Shown here: positions 44,727-53,644 of the stretch, in pieces
Layout: the number at the start of each line of letters is the position of its first letter
Position numbering within the stretch: position 1 is the first letter of the stretch
Notes under the pieces: model-generated
Databases searched by the model: none
What the model saw: only the letters and a program-made list of their open reading frames with translations
Told to the model about the DNA's origin: nothing
Assembly: GCF_003060865.1 (NCBI RefSeq)
Contig: NZ_CP028918.1
Coordinates: 2,344,001-2,408,000, forward strand
Origin: Gemmobacter aquarius
Lineage (GTDB): Bacteria > Pseudomonadota > Alphaproteobacteria > Rhodobacterales > Rhodobacteraceae
DNA: 64,000 bases
Direction of reading: 5' to 3'
Position numbers and translations under genes: made by a program

Positions 44727-46970
44727 ATGCCGGAACGGACCGAAAGCGACAGCCGCAAACTCCTCCGCCGCCTGCGCGACACGCTGGCAACCCCCGGCAA
44801 GGGGCAGGACCGGCTCGACAGCATCACCCATCTGATCGCCGACAGCATGGGCACCGAGGTGTGCTCGATCTACCTGTTCCGCGATGCCGACACGCTGGAA
44901 CTCTGCGCCACCGAAGGGCTCAAACCCGAATCCGTCCACCAGACCCGCATGAAACTGGGCGAAGGCCTGGTGGGCCGCGTCGCCCGCACCGGCCTACCCG
45001 TCAACACCGCCAATGCCCCGCAGGAAAAGGGCTTCCGGTACATGCCCGAAACCGGCGAAGAGATTTACTCCTCCTTCCTCGGCGTCCCGATCCAGCGCGT
45101 CGGCGAAAAGCTCGGCGTCCTCGTCGTGCAATCCAGAACCGCCCGCGAATTTTCCGAAGATGAAATCTACGCCCTCGAAGTCGTGGCCATGGTGCTGGCC
45201 GAAATGACCGAACTCGGCCTCTTTGCGGGCGATGTCGACGGCATGCGCGCGTTGCACAAACAGCCTGTGATGATAAGGGGCGGCACGGGTCAGGAAGGCG
45301 CCGCCGAAGGCCGCGTCTGGCTCCACGAAGCCCGCGTGGTGGTGACAAACCCCGTCGCCGACGACCCGCTCACCGAAATCGACCGCATCCGCGCCGCGGT
45401 GGGCCAGTTGCGCGTCTCGGTCGATGACCTTCTGGCCGCCGAAAGCCTCGACAAAGACCAGAAACAGGTGCTCGAAGCCTACCGCATGTTCGCCCATTCG
45501 CGCGGCTGGCTCAAGCGGATGGAGGATGACATCGCGCGCGGTCTCTCCGCCGAAGCCGCTGTGGAAAAGGAACAATCCGCCACCCGCGCGCGGCTGGAAC
45601 AGGTGCCCGACGCCTACCTGCGCGAACGCCTGCACGACCTCGACGACCTGTCGAACCGCCTGCTCCGCATCCTCACCGGCCAAGGCCACGACACCGGCGC
45701 CGAGATGCCTGAAAACCCGGTGCTGGTCGCCCGCAACATCGGCCCCGCCGAACTGCTGGAATATGGCCGCAAGCTGAAAGGTGTGGTGCTGGAAGAAGGC
45801 TCCGTCGGCTCCCACGCCGCCATCGTCGCCCGCGCCCTTGCCATCCCGCTTGTGATCCACGCCGGCCGCATCGTGACCGAGGCGCTCAACGGCGACCCGA
45901 TCCTCGTCGATGGCGACCAAGGCATCGTCCACCTCCGCCCCGAAGAAACCGTCGCCCGCGCCTTCCGCGACAAGATCGCCATGCAGGCCGCCGCCCAGCA
46001 GCGTTTCGCCAGCCTGCGCGGCCTGCCCGCGCTGTCGAAATGCGGCACCGTGACGAACCTGTTGATGAACGCAGGCCTGATGGCCGACCTGCCCAGCCTC
46101 GAAGGCTCGGGCGCCGAAGGCGTCGGCCTCTTCCGGACCGAGCTGCAATTCCTCGTCCGCAACAAGATGCCGCAACGCGCCGAACTCGCCGCCCTCTATG
46201 CCCGCGTCATGGACGCCGCCAAGGGCAAACGCGTCGCCTTCCGCACCCTCGACATCGGGTCCGACAAGGTGCTGCCCTACATGAAGCCGCAAGACGAACC
46301 CAACCCCGCCATGGGCTGGCGCGCGATCCGCGTCGGCCTCGACAAGCCGGGCGTGCTGCGGATGCAGATACAGGCGCTGATCCGCGCCTCGAACGGGCGG
46401 CCGCTGACGGTCATGTTCCCCTTCATCTCGGAACACGGCGAATTCACCGCAGCGCGTGACGTGGTCATGGCCGAACTCGACCGCGAAGCCGCCATGGGCC
46501 ACCCCGTGCCCGCCAGCATCGAAGTCGGCGCGATGCTGGAAACCCCCAGCCTCGCCTACGCGCCCCGCGCCTTTTTCGACCTCACCGATTTCGTCTCGAT
46601 CGGCGGCAACGACCTCAAGCAATTCTTCTTCGCCGCCGACCGCGAGAACGAACGCGTGCGCCGCCGCTACGACACGCTGAACGTGTCCTTCCTGCGCTTT
46701 CTCGACCACATCATCGCCCGCTGCGCCGAAACCGGAACGCCGCTATCCTTCTGCGGCGAGGATGCGGGCCGCCCCGTCGAGGCAATGGCTTTCGCCGCCC
46801 GCGGCCTCCGCACCCTGTCGATGCGCCCCGCATCCATCGGCCCGATCAAATCGCTCTTGCGCCGCGTCGACCTGACCCAAGCGAACGAAGTGATCGACAA
46901 GGCCATGGCAACCGGCGCCGAATCCGTCCGCCCCGCCCTGATGGACTGGCTTGCCACCCAACCCGAGTAA
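44727..46970 (+). CDS. ptsP: PEP-protein phosphotransferase of the nitrogen PTS (EI-Ntr)
   Basis: 747 residues. An N-terminal GAF domain (RKLLRRLRDTLATPGKGQ, FLGVPIQRVGEKLGVLVVQS) senses small molecules such as glutamine; then the EI phospho-His domain (EEGSVGSHAAIVARALAIP) and PEP-binding barrel (GAEGVGLFRTELQFL, GGNDLKQFFF, active Cys in LSFCGEDAGRPVEA). Starts the Ntr phosphorelay to NPr and EIIA-Ntr, which affects potassium and nitrogen control. Gene order lysC-ptsP is common in the group. Confidence 0.94.
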   Translation: MPERTESDSRKLLRRLRDTLATPGKGQDRLDSITHLIADSMGTEVCSIYLFRDADTLELCATEGLKPESVHQTRMKLGEGLVGRVARTGLPVNTANAPQEKGFRYMPETGEEIYSSFLGVPIQRVGEKLGVLVVQSRTAREFSEDEIYALEVVAMVLAEMTELGLFAGDVDGMRALHKQPVMIRGGTGQEGAAEGRVWLHEARVVVTNPVADDPLTEIDRIRAAVGQLRVSVDDLLAAESLDKDQKQVLEAYRMFAHSRGWLKRMEDDIARGLSAEAAVEKEQSATRARLEQVPDAYLRERLHDLDDLSNRLLRILTGQGHDTGAEMPENPVLVARNIGPAELLEYGRKLKGVVLEEGSVGSHAAIVARALAIPLVIHAGRIVTEALNGDPILVDGDQGIVHLRPEETVARAFRDKIAMQAAAQQRFASLRGLPALSKCGTVTNLLMNAGLMADLPSLEGSGAEGVGLFRTELQFLVRNKMPQRAELAALYARVMDAAKGKRVAFRTLDIGSDKVLPYMKPQDEPNPAMGWRAIRVGLDKPGVLRMQIQALIRASNGRPLTVMFPFISEHGEFTAARDVVMAELDREAAMGHPVPASIEVGAMLETPSLAYAPRAFFDLTDFVSIGGNDLKQFFFAADRENERVRRRYDTLNVSFLRFLDHIIARCAETGTPLSFCGEDAGRPVEAMAFAARGLRTLSMRPASIGPIKSLLRRVDLTQANEVIDKAMATGAESVRPALMDWLATQPE

Positions 46971-46981
46971 AACCGCCACCC

Positions 46982-47002
46982 CGAATTTTCTGCGAAAATT
47001 CG
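46982..47002. repeat. single tri-loop hairpin 3' of ptsP
   Basis: Perfect 9-bp stem CGAATTTTC with loop TGC, starting 12 bases after the ptsP stop codon. Same design as the arrays at 8947, 14582 and 40290. Confidence 0.85.
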
Positions 47003-47039
47003 CGCCCTTCCGTCCGGCGCGGCACTCGACGGCAAGCGA

Positions 47040-47105
47040 TGCAGGGGGCTTTCCGCCCCCAAGGGCCGCGTGCCGCGCCCCTTCCCCCGAGAATATTTGG
47101 AACAA
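47040..47105. repeat. AATATTT-type 3'-end element
   Basis: A GGGGGC / GCCCCC hairpin, then CCCCCGAGAATATTTGGAACA. Variant of the GAGGATATTT family, with a single base change in the core. Downstream of ptsP. Confidence 0.65.
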
Positions 47106-47237
47106 GGGGACGGGGAGGGCACCGACAATGCCGCCCCGGGGTGTTGTAATCCGTCCAAGGAGTTCCACGTTCAATGCGGGGCGGGCAAGACCCTGAAAAT
47201 TCGGTCTTCAATGAGCTAAACAGTGTTCTATAATCGG

Positions 47238-47453
47238 ATGTATAAGAGGCTCAAGAAAGCATTGCCCTTCCACGGGTACGTCGACTCGGTTGAAGTTGGG
47301 CTTTTCGTGGGCATCATTCCCATCCTCGCCGGGGCCGGTCTTGGCTTAATCCTCGGCTTGGGTGACGAGGCGGCGTTGCTCCTCATCGTTGGTCTGGTCG
47401 GGTTGGCGTATATCTACATCCATGTCTGCGTCAGCCGCGACAAAGACCCCTGA
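47238..47453 (+). CDS. small two-helix membrane protein, unknown
   Basis: 71 residues from ATG 47238 (MYKRLKKALPFHGYVDSVEV), then two hydrophobic helices separated by a short polar turn (GLFVGIIPILAGAGLGLILG and ALLLIVGLVGLAYIYIHVCV). Not recognised. The region is less GC-rich than its neighbours and has no clear ribosome site, so it may be a recent acquisition or not a gene; a GTG at 47223 in the same frame is an alternative. Converges on the EcsC gene with 19 bases between them. Confidence 0.45.
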   Translation: MYKRLKKALPFHGYVDSVEVGLFVGIIPILAGAGLGLILGLGDEAALLLIVGLVGLAYIYIHVCVSRDKDP

Positions 47454-47472
47454 GCGGTGCAAACCCTGCCCC

Positions 47473-48240
47473 TTACCGCAGCCGACGCTCCTTGGCCCCT
47501 GTCGCCTCGGCAAAGGCGACCAATATCTCCTCCGCCCCATGCTGTTCGGCCAGCCGCAGCAGCGCGAAGCGGATCTCGGCCATCTCTCGGTAATAACTCA
47601 GAAAGGCCGCGTTCAGCCCCGCCCCTGCCACCGCCCCGAGCACCGGCACCGCTTGGGCCACCAGTTTCTGCCCCAGCGCGGTCGCCAGTTTCGGCGCCAC
47701 GCTCGCGACCAGCCGCTGGATCGCCGGTCCCGTCACCGTCAACCGCGCCGAAAGGAACGACGTGTTCACCCCGTCATCCGAAGCGAGGGGCGATCCGGCG
47801 GTAAACACCCGCAAACATTCTGCCCGTATCGCAGGTTCGTCGGGGTCGAAGCCCTGCTCCGCTGCCGCCTTCCTGATCGCATGCAGGATTACCGTCACCG
47901 TCACCGGCAATTCGGCAACCGAAGTGGCAAGCCCCCCCGCACCACCCACAGCCCCCGACAACATCGCCGCCGCCATCGGCCCCTTGCGCCCGAAATCCGG
48001 ACCCCTTGCCCCGACCCCCGCCAGCCCGTGCGCCGCCAGAAGCGCCCGCTCGGTCACCGCCTCGATCTGGCGCCGTACCCCATCGGGCAAGGCCGCCATC
48101 CGGGTCTCGAGCGCCCCGCCCAGCCGGTTGACCAGTGCCATGACAGGCCCGTTGGCCCGCCTGTAACGCCGCGCCAGCGCCGCAATCTCGGCGCTGCGGT
48201 CAGGGGCGGCAATGGCGGGCAGGTTCTTGACAGGGTCCAT
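47473..48240 (-). CDS. EcsC family protein
   Basis: 255 residues. Recognised by the glycine-rich hydrophobic core GPMAAAMLSGAVGGAGGLATS followed by VAELPVTVTVILHAIRKAA and the region GFDPDEPAIRAECLRVF, with further Ala/Gly helices (LVAQAVPVLGAVAGAGLNAAF). EcsC-family proteins are membrane-associated; their biochemical role is unclear. Start MDPVKNLPAIAAPD. Confidence 0.8.
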   Translation of the reverse strand: MDPVKNLPAIAAPDRSAEIAALARRYRRANGPVMALVNRLGGALETRMAALPDGVRRQIEAVTERALLAAHGLAGVGARGPDFGRKGPMAAAMLSGAVGGAGGLATSVAELPVTVTVILHAIRKAAAEQGFDPDEPAIRAECLRVFTAGSPLASDDGVNTSFLSARLTVTGPAIQRLVASVAPKLATALGQKLVAQAVPVLGAVAGAGLNAAFLSYYREMAEIRFALLRLAEQHGAEEILVAFAEATGAKERRLR

Positions 48241-48311
48241 AGACCCAATGTGGGGCGCGCGAGGCCCCCGCGCAAGTCGCCACAGCGCCCGCCGGCCGCT
48301 TCCCCTTGTCC

Positions 48312-48348
48312 GGAATATCCCGCGGGGGTCCGGGGGTTGCGACCCCCG
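48312..48348. repeat. AATATCCCGCGGGGG 3'-end element
   Basis: GGAATATCCCGCGGGGG followed by the hairpin CCGGGGGT / ACCCCCGG with loop TGCG. Lies just 3' of the GNAT gene (minus strand). Confidence 0.7.
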
Positions 48349-48370
48349 GCGCTTTGCCCCGTCGCAACCC

Positions 48371-48856
48371 TCAGGTCGCGCGCGTCACATCGCCTGCCAC
48401 ACCATCCCAGGCGCCGCGCTTCAAGGCAAAGCCCAGCACGCGGTCGGGGTTGGTCGGAGGCGGCATCACCACCCCCTCAAGCTTGTGGAACCCGAAGCGC
48501 GCGTAATAGGGCGCGTCCCCCACCAGCATCACACGCTCCCAGCCCAGACGCCGCGCCTCGGCCAGGCTTTCGTTGATCAGCAAACCGCCCAGCCCTTCGC
48601 CCTGCCGCGTCGGATGCACCGCCACGGGGCCCAGCAGCAGCGCATCCTGCCCGCCCACCTCGACCGGCCAATAGCGGATCGCGGCCGCCAGCGTGCCATC
48701 GGCATCGCGCAAGATCAGGCACAGCGCCGCCACCGTCGGCACCCCGTCGCGCAAACGATAGGACGACAGCGCAGTCCGCCCCGGCGAAAAGCAAAGGTCG
48801 TAAAGCGCCTCTACCTCCCACCAGTCGTCCTCGGTCTCTTCCTCAAGCCTGTACAC
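48371..48856 (-). CDS. GNAT family N-acetyltransferase
   Basis: 161 residues. The acetyl-CoA site is seen as LLLGPVAVHPTRQGEGLGGLLI (Q/RxxGxG/A motif), followed by the helix ESLAEARRLGWERVMLVGD and APYYARFGFHKLEG. This YhbS-like subgroup acetylates small molecules or proteins; target unknown. Start is a GTG at 48856. Divergent from the flavin reductase gene. Confidence 0.87.
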   Translation of the reverse strand: MYRLEEETEDDWWEVEALYDLCFSPGRTALSSYRLRDGVPTVAALCLILRDADGTLAAAIRYWPVEVGGQDALLLGPVAVHPTRQGEGLGGLLINESLAEARRLGWERVMLVGDAPYYARFGFHKLEGVVMPPPTNPDRVLGFALKRGAWDGVAGDVTRAT

Positions 48857-48940
48857 GTGCGCCCAATCCCGAACCCGAATCCTATGGAAACGCGCCTAAC
48901 ATGCGAATACGACAGGTTCAAACCAGCGAAAGCCCTGCCG

Positions 48941-49525
48941 ATGTTTTACCGCCCGTCCGATGGCCACGGTCTGCCCCACAACCCGTTCAACGCAATTGTC
49001 AGCCCGCGCCCCATCGGCTGGATCGCAACCCGCGGCCCCTTGGGCGACAACCTCGCGCCCTACTCCTTCTTCAACGCCGTGGCCTATGTGCCGCCGCAGG
49101 TCATCTTCTCATCGACCGGCGTGAAAGACAGCCTCACGAACCTGCGCGAAACCCGCGTCTTTTCGGCAAATATCGTCGAGGAAGCGATGCTCGACGCCAT
49201 GTCGGAAACCTCGGCCGGCTTTCCCCCCGGCACCGACGAATTCGCCGCCTGCAACGTGCCAAAGGCCGAATGCACCACCATCCGATGCCCCCGCGTCGCA
49301 GGCGCGCCGGCCACGCTCGAATGTCAGGTCACCGAAATCGTCGAACTGCGCGGCACCGGCAATTTCCTCGTGGTGGCCGAGGTGACAGGCGTCCACCTGC
49401 GCGACGATTGCCTGACCGACGGCCGCTTCGACATCACCGCATTCCACCCCGTCGCCCGCTTGGGCTACCGCGATTACACCATCGTGCGCGACACATTCGA
49501 AAAAAGGCGCCCCGACGACTCCTGA
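48941..49525 (+). CDS. flavin reductase family protein
   Basis: 194 residues with the FMN-binding split-barrel: NPFNAIVSPRPIGWIATRGP, GDNLAPYSFFNAVAYVPPQVIF, LTNLRETRVFSANIV and a C-terminal VARLGYRDYTIV. These proteins reduce or bind FMN and often serve monooxygenases. ATG 48941 matches the usual N-terminus (MFYRPSDGHGLP); an in-frame ATG at 48884 would add 19 residues. Confidence 0.85.
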   Translation: MFYRPSDGHGLPHNPFNAIVSPRPIGWIATRGPLGDNLAPYSFFNAVAYVPPQVIFSSTGVKDSLTNLRETRVFSANIVEEAMLDAMSETSAGFPPGTDEFAACNVPKAECTTIRCPRVAGAPATLECQVTEIVELRGTGNFLVVAEVTGVHLRDDCLTDGRFDITAFHPVARLGYRDYTIVRDTFEKRRPDDS

Positions 49526-49558
49526 CCTCATTGGCACGCCCGGACACACCCCTTCACC

Positions 49559-49612
49559 TTTGCCCAAATACTCCGCGGGGGGTGCGGGGGGCGCGAAGCC
49601 CCCCGCTCCGAC
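49559..49612. repeat. AATACTCCGCGGGG 3'-end element with GC hairpin
   Basis: CCCAAATACTCCGCGGGG followed by a perfect 9-bp hairpin GCGGGGGGC / GCCCCCCGC with 5-nt loop. Occupies the convergent gap between the flavin reductase and the cupin gene. Confidence 0.75.
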
Positions 49613-49634
49613 ACCGCCCCGCCTCACCCCAGAA

Positions 49635-50198
49635 TCACCCCAGAATCACCGACTTCGCCGCCAGATCGCCGCCGCGCCATAGATAAAGCGCGAGCATCGG
49701 CTCCGCCCCCGTCCGCATCGCATGCGGCACCCATGGCGCGTGATGGATCGCCTGACCTACCGGCACGGGCGCAAAGGCGGCATCGCCCTTCTGCCACCAC
49801 GCCACGCCCGACAGCGGCAGATAGATCTCGGCCGCCTCATGTGCGTGGGCAGGATAGGTCACATCCGGCCCCAGAAGCAGGAACCCCGCCGCCACACGCT
49901 CCGACGGCACCGGCCCGCGCAAACCCACGATCTCGGTCCAGCCGTAACGCTCCAGAAACGCCGCGCCGAAATCGCCCGCGCCATAGGTCTGCCGCCACTC
50001 CAGCGCCACCGCCCCCCGCGCCACCTCGCCGCCCAACCCGCCCGCCATGCCCTCCAGCCAGCGGCACACCGGCAGCACGCCCGGCACCTGCGCCCGGCGC
50101 GCGCCACCCTCCGGCCAATCCGCCAGAAAATCCGCAGCCCCGGGCAGGCCTGCCACCGCCGCCCTGATCCCCGCTGCCAATCGCCCCGCCAGATCCAT
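49635..50198 (-). CDS. cupin DMSP lyase-like protein (DddL/DddQ type)
   Basis: 187 residues. The cupin motif reads YPAHAHEAAEIYLPLSG: Tyr115, His118, His120, Glu124 and Tyr126, with His159 in WVPHAM. That is the spacing of the catalytic Tyr, metal ligands and second Tyr of DddQ-type DMSP lyases, which cleave dimethylsulfoniopropionate to dimethyl sulfide and acrylate. GGAG lies seven bases before ATG 50198. No acrylate-utilisation genes are adjacent, so the true substrate remains open. Divergent from mtnP. Confidence 0.75.
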   Translation of the reverse strand: MDLAGRLAAGIRAAVAGLPGAADFLADWPEGGARRAQVPGVLPVCRWLEGMAGGLGGEVARGAVALEWRQTYGAGDFGAAFLERYGWTEIVGLRGPVPSERVAAGFLLLGPDVTYPAHAHEAAEIYLPLSGVAWWQKGDAAFAPVPVGQAIHHAPWVPHAMRTGAEPMLALYLWRGGDLAAKSVILG

Positions 50199-50305
50199 GT
50201 CACACTCCAAGCCAGTCCTGCGCGCCCGGCCAGCCCTGCGCTTGCACGCCGCCCGCCGACCGCTACACTCAGCCACGTTCGGTAATGTGGCAAGGCGGTG
50301 GAACC

Positions 50306-51193
50306 ATGGATAGCATGATCGGCGTGATCGGCGGATCGGGCCTTTACGACATCGACGGTCTCGAAGGCGCCACATGGGTCAAAGTCACCACACCCTGGGG
50401 CAAACCCTCCGACGAAATCCTCGTCGGCCGCCTGTCCGGCACGCCGATGGCCTTTCTGCCCCGCCACGGGCGCGGCCATGTCCACGCCCCCTCGGACATC
50501 AACTATCGCGCCAATATCGACGCGCTCAAACGCCTCGGCTGCACCGACATCGTCGCCGTCTCGGCCGTCGGCAGCTTGCGCGAAGATTACCGCCCCGGCG
50601 ATTTCGTATCGGTAGACCAGTATATCGACCGCACCTTCGCCCGCACCAAATCCTTCTTCGGCGCGGGCTGCGTCGCCCATGTCGGCTTTTCCGACCCGAC
50701 CTGCCCGCGCCTGTCCGACGCCGTGGCACGCGCCGTCCCCGCAGGAATCACCCTGCACCGCAACGCCACCTATATCGCGATGGAGGGTCCGCAATTCTCG
50801 ACCCGCGCCGAATCGAACCTGTATCGCAGCTGGGGCGCCGATGTGATCGGCATGACCGCCATGCCCGAAGCCAAACTCGCGCGTGAGGCCGAACTTTGCT
50901 ACGCCTCGCTCGCCATGGTCACCGATTACGACTGCTGGCATCAGGGCCATGCTGCCGTCGATGTGGCGCAAGTCATCCGCACCCTGACCGCCAACGCAGC
51001 CCAGGCCCGCGACACGGTCGCCCGCCTGCCCGCCATACTGGCAGGCGATGGCCCCGGGGGCCACACGCGCCCGTCCTGCCCGCATGGCTGCGATCACGTC
51101 CTCGGCACCGCGCTGATGACCGCCCCCGCCAAGCGCGATCCCGACCTCCTCGCAAAACTCGACGCGGTCGCAGGCCGCGTGCTGAAAGGCTGA
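50306..51193 (+). CDS. mtnP: S-methyl-5'-thioadenosine phosphorylase
   Basis: 295 residues. Phosphorolyses methylthioadenosine to adenine and methylthioribose-1-P in methionine salvage. Motifs: MIGVIGGSGLYD, FLPRHGRGHVHAPSDINYRAN, YIAMEGPQFSTRAES and VIGMTAMPEAKLAREAELCY, with VTDYDCWH, all typical of MTAP instead of other purine phosphorylases. ATG 50306 has GGTGGA just upstream. Its product adenine is the substrate of apt, which starts three bases later. Confidence 0.95.
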   Translation: MDSMIGVIGGSGLYDIDGLEGATWVKVTTPWGKPSDEILVGRLSGTPMAFLPRHGRGHVHAPSDINYRANIDALKRLGCTDIVAVSAVGSLREDYRPGDFVSVDQYIDRTFARTKSFFGAGCVAHVGFSDPTCPRLSDAVARAVPAGITLHRNATYIAMEGPQFSTRAESNLYRSWGADVIGMTAMPEAKLAREAELCYASLAMVTDYDCWHQGHAAVDVAQVIRTLTANAAQARDTVARLPAILAGDGPGGHTRPSCPHGCDHVLGTALMTAPAKRDPDLLAKLDAVAGRVLKG

Positions 51194-51196
51194 CCC

Positions 51197-51742
51197 ATGA
51201 AATCCGACTCCGCAAAAACCGTCAGGGATTACATCCGCACCATCGTAGACTTCCCGCACGAAGGGATCTTGTTCCGCGATGTCACAACCCTCTTCGCCGA
51301 CCCGCGCGGGTTTCGCATGTGCATAGACCAGCTGCTCGCCCCCTACGCGGGCCTCCGCATCGACAAGGTCGCAGGTCTCGAAGCCCGCGGTTTCATCCTC
51401 GGCGGCGCGGTCGCACACCAGCTTTCCACCGGCTTCGTCCCGATCCGCAAAAAGGGCAAACTTCCCGGCACCACGATCAGCCAGTCCTACACCCTCGAAT
51501 ACGGCGAGGCGGTCGTCGAAATCCATGACGACGCCTTGCAACCGGGCGAAAAGGTGCTGCTCGTCGATGACCTGCTCGCCACCGGCGGCACGGCCGAGGC
51601 TGGCATCCGCCTCATCGAACGCCTCGGCGGCCAGATCGCCGGCTGCGCCTTCGTGGTCGACCTGCCCGACCTCGGCGGACGCGACCGCCTGCGCGCCATG
51701 GGTATGGATGTCCACACCCTCTGCGCCTTCGAAGGCCACTAG
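51197..51742 (+). CDS. apt: adenine phosphoribosyltransferase
   Basis: 181 residues. Salvages adenine to AMP with PRPP. Blocks: [39 protein letters not shown] and PRPP loop [23 protein letters not shown] precedes the ATG by seven bases, inside the end of mtnP. The pair removes the methylthioadenosine by-product of polyamine and homoserine-lactone synthesis. Confidence 0.97.
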   Translation: MKSDSAKTVRDYIRTIVDFPHEGILFRDVTTLFADPRGFRMCIDQLLAPYAGLRIDKVAGLEARGFILGGAVAHQLSTGFVPIRKKGKLPGTTISQSYTLEYGEAVVEIHDDALQPGEKVLLVDDLLATGGTAEAGIRLIERLGGQIAGCAFVVDLPDLGGRDRLRAMGMDVHTLCAFEGH

Positions 51743-51800
51743 GCCCCACCTGCACCCCTCATCCGCCGCATGCCCCCCCCTCTGGCCTGCGGCGGATCGC

Positions 51801-51860
51801 CGCCCCGTCCGCCGCCCCGTCCGCCGGGCCGTCCGCCGGGCCGTCCGCCGGGCCGTCCGC
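51801..51860. repeat. 12-bp tandem repeat, five copies
   Basis: Two copies of CGCCCCGTCCGC followed by three of CGGGCCGTCCGC, exactly in register, in the apt-sspB gap. Likely to vary in copy number. Confidence 0.9.
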
Positions 51861-51949
51861 CGCGCCCCTTCAGACTTTCTTAACCGGAACGGTCTAGAAC
51901 CCCTCTGTGTCGGGGAAACCCGGCCTGCTTGCACACCACACCCACCCCA

Positions 51950-51982
51950 CCCCGCCGGTTCACCCCGGCGGGGTTCTTCTTT
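51950..51982 (+). terminator. rho-independent terminator 5' of sspB
   Basis: Perfect 9-bp stem CCCCGCCGG / CCGGCGGGG with loop TTCACC, then TTCTTCTTT. It ends either the mtnP-apt transcript or a short RNA starting near 51895. Confidence 0.8.
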
Positions 51983-52083
51983 GCCCCGATGCGGCAAATG
52001 CACCCCGCTGCCATTCCAGCCGCTTCCCCCTTCCCTTCACGCCCGAATCCGCCCTAAATGGACCGGCAAGGAAAGGACGACCC

Positions 52084-52545
52084 ATGGCCCGCTCCATCGA
52101 TTACGGAAACCTGATGCACCGGGCGATGCGCAGCCTGATCCAGTCCGTCCTACAGGATGTGGCCGAAAACGGCCTGCCGGGGGCGCACCATTTCTTCATC
52201 ACCTTCGACACCAACCACCCCGATGTCGCCATCGCCGACTGGCTCAAGTCGCGCTACCCGTCGGAAATGACCGTGGTGATCCAGCACTGGTTCGAAAACC
52301 TCACCGTCACCGACAAGGGGTTTTCCGTCACGCTCAACTTCGGCAACCAGCCCGAACCGCTCGTGATTCCCTTCGACGCGGTCCGCACCTTCGTCGACCC
52401 CTCGGTCGAATTCGGCCTGCGATTCGAAACCCATAACGACGATCAGGATGACGACGACGACGAAGAAGACGATGACGGCGACGACGACCCGACCCCGCCG
52501 CATGACGCGCAGGTCGTCAGCCTCGACAAATTCCGCAAACACTGA
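52084..52545 (+). CDS. sspB: ClpXP adaptor SspB, alpha-proteobacterial type
   Basis: 153 residues. Tethers ssrA-tagged proteins to ClpX. The substrate-binding fold is GLPGAHHFFITFDTNHPDVAIADWLK and FENLTVTDKGFSVTLNF; then a long acidic linker (DDQDDDDDEEDDDGDDD) and the C-terminal ClpX-binding peptide AQVVSLDKFRKH. AAAGGA lies about six bases before ATG 52084. Confidence 0.93.
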   Translation: MARSIDYGNLMHRAMRSLIQSVLQDVAENGLPGAHHFFITFDTNHPDVAIADWLKSRYPSEMTVVIQHWFENLTVTDKGFSVTLNFGNQPEPLVIPFDAVRTFVDPSVEFGLRFETHNDDQDDDDDEEDDDGDDDPTPPHDAQVVSLDKFRKH

Positions 52546-52602
52546 AACGCCCGCCTGCACCGGCGCTGGTCAACCTCGGCGCTGGCCAATCGGCGTGCAG
52601 GC

Positions 52603-53502
52603 TCAGGCCGGTTTCTGGAACCAGGCCCCGATGCCGTCGATATTCGCAAGCGTGATGTCGCCAGACCCGATCTTTCCCAGATAATCGTGCACTGCCTTGC
52701 GGCAGGCCTCGAACGCCCCGTAATCGTCCACGATCACATAGCCGCCCGGCGAAACCTTGGGATAAAGCGCCTCCAGAGCCTCGATGGTGGATTGATACAA
52801 ATCCCCGTCCAGCCGCAGCACGGCGATCCGCTCGATCGGCGCCACATGCAGCGTGTCCTTGAACCAGCCCTTCACGAATTCGACCTGACCGTCGAGCAGA
52901 CCGAAAGAGCGGAAATTGTCCTGCACCGCCTCGAGCGAGATCGAAAGCCCGTCGTATTCGTTCAGGTTCAACCCTTCATCGGCAGGGAATTCGCCCGCAT
53001 CGGGTGGCGGCAGCCCCTCGAAACTGTCGCAGACCCAGACCTTGCGGTCCGTGCAGCCATGCGCCTCCAGAATGGCCCGCATAAAGATGCAGGCCCCCCC
53101 GCGCCAGACCCCGGTCTCGACGAAATCACCGCCAACCCCGTCCGCGATAGCGGCGATACAAATCCCTCGCAGATTGTCCATCCGCTTCGTGCCGATCATC
53201 GAAAACGCTGTCATCGGCCAATCAAGCCCGTTGTCCCGCGTCGCTTCGTCATAGGCCACAGGCTGGATCACGAAATCTGGGCCAGATGCCTCGATCTGCG
53301 GTCGCGTGATATAGGGCTGCGCCGGATCGCGCGTCAGCCGCCCGATCATCACATCGCGCATCAGGTCCAGATACCGGTCCACCACGGCAGATTTCGCCGC
53401 ATCGACCTGCACGACCTTCGCCAAAAGCCCGGCCTCGTAAGATTTACGCCCGACCTTGAGATCGCGAAGATTACGGGTGATTCGCTTGATAGGGTTCGGC
53501 AT
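52603..53502 (-). CDS. TylF/MycF family O-methyltransferase
   Basis: 299 residues. SAM- and Mg-dependent methyltransferase related to macrocin O-methyltransferase. The SAM loop is FVETGVWRGGACIFMRAIL, then VWVCDSFEGLPPPD, and the metal site RLDGDLYQSTIEALEALYP with VIVDDYGAFEACRKAV. In non-producers such enzymes usually methylate surface sugars; no polysaccharide genes are adjacent. Start MPNPIKRITRNLRDLKVG. Confidence 0.87.
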   Translation of the reverse strand: MPNPIKRITRNLRDLKVGRKSYEAGLLAKVVQVDAAKSAVVDRYLDLMRDVMIGRLTRDPAQPYITRPQIEASGPDFVIQPVAYDEATRDNGLDWPMTAFSMIGTKRMDNLRGICIAAIADGVGGDFVETGVWRGGACIFMRAILEAHGCTDRKVWVCDSFEGLPPPDAGEFPADEGLNLNEYDGLSISLEAVQDNFRSFGLLDGQVEFVKGWFKDTLHVAPIERIAVLRLDGDLYQSTIEALEALYPKVSPGGYVIVDDYGAFEACRKAVHDYLGKIGSGDITLANIDGIGAWFQKPA

Positions 53503-53644
53503 CGGGGACTCGCAATCTTTACCCCAGCCAATTTAACCACACGGCCGACAAGCACAACCGTTACGTCAGTATGCGACGGTATGCAGATTGATTTTCTACC
53601 GAGGGATGGCTAAGGCGACCCAAGCGACAAGAACGAGGCTCACC

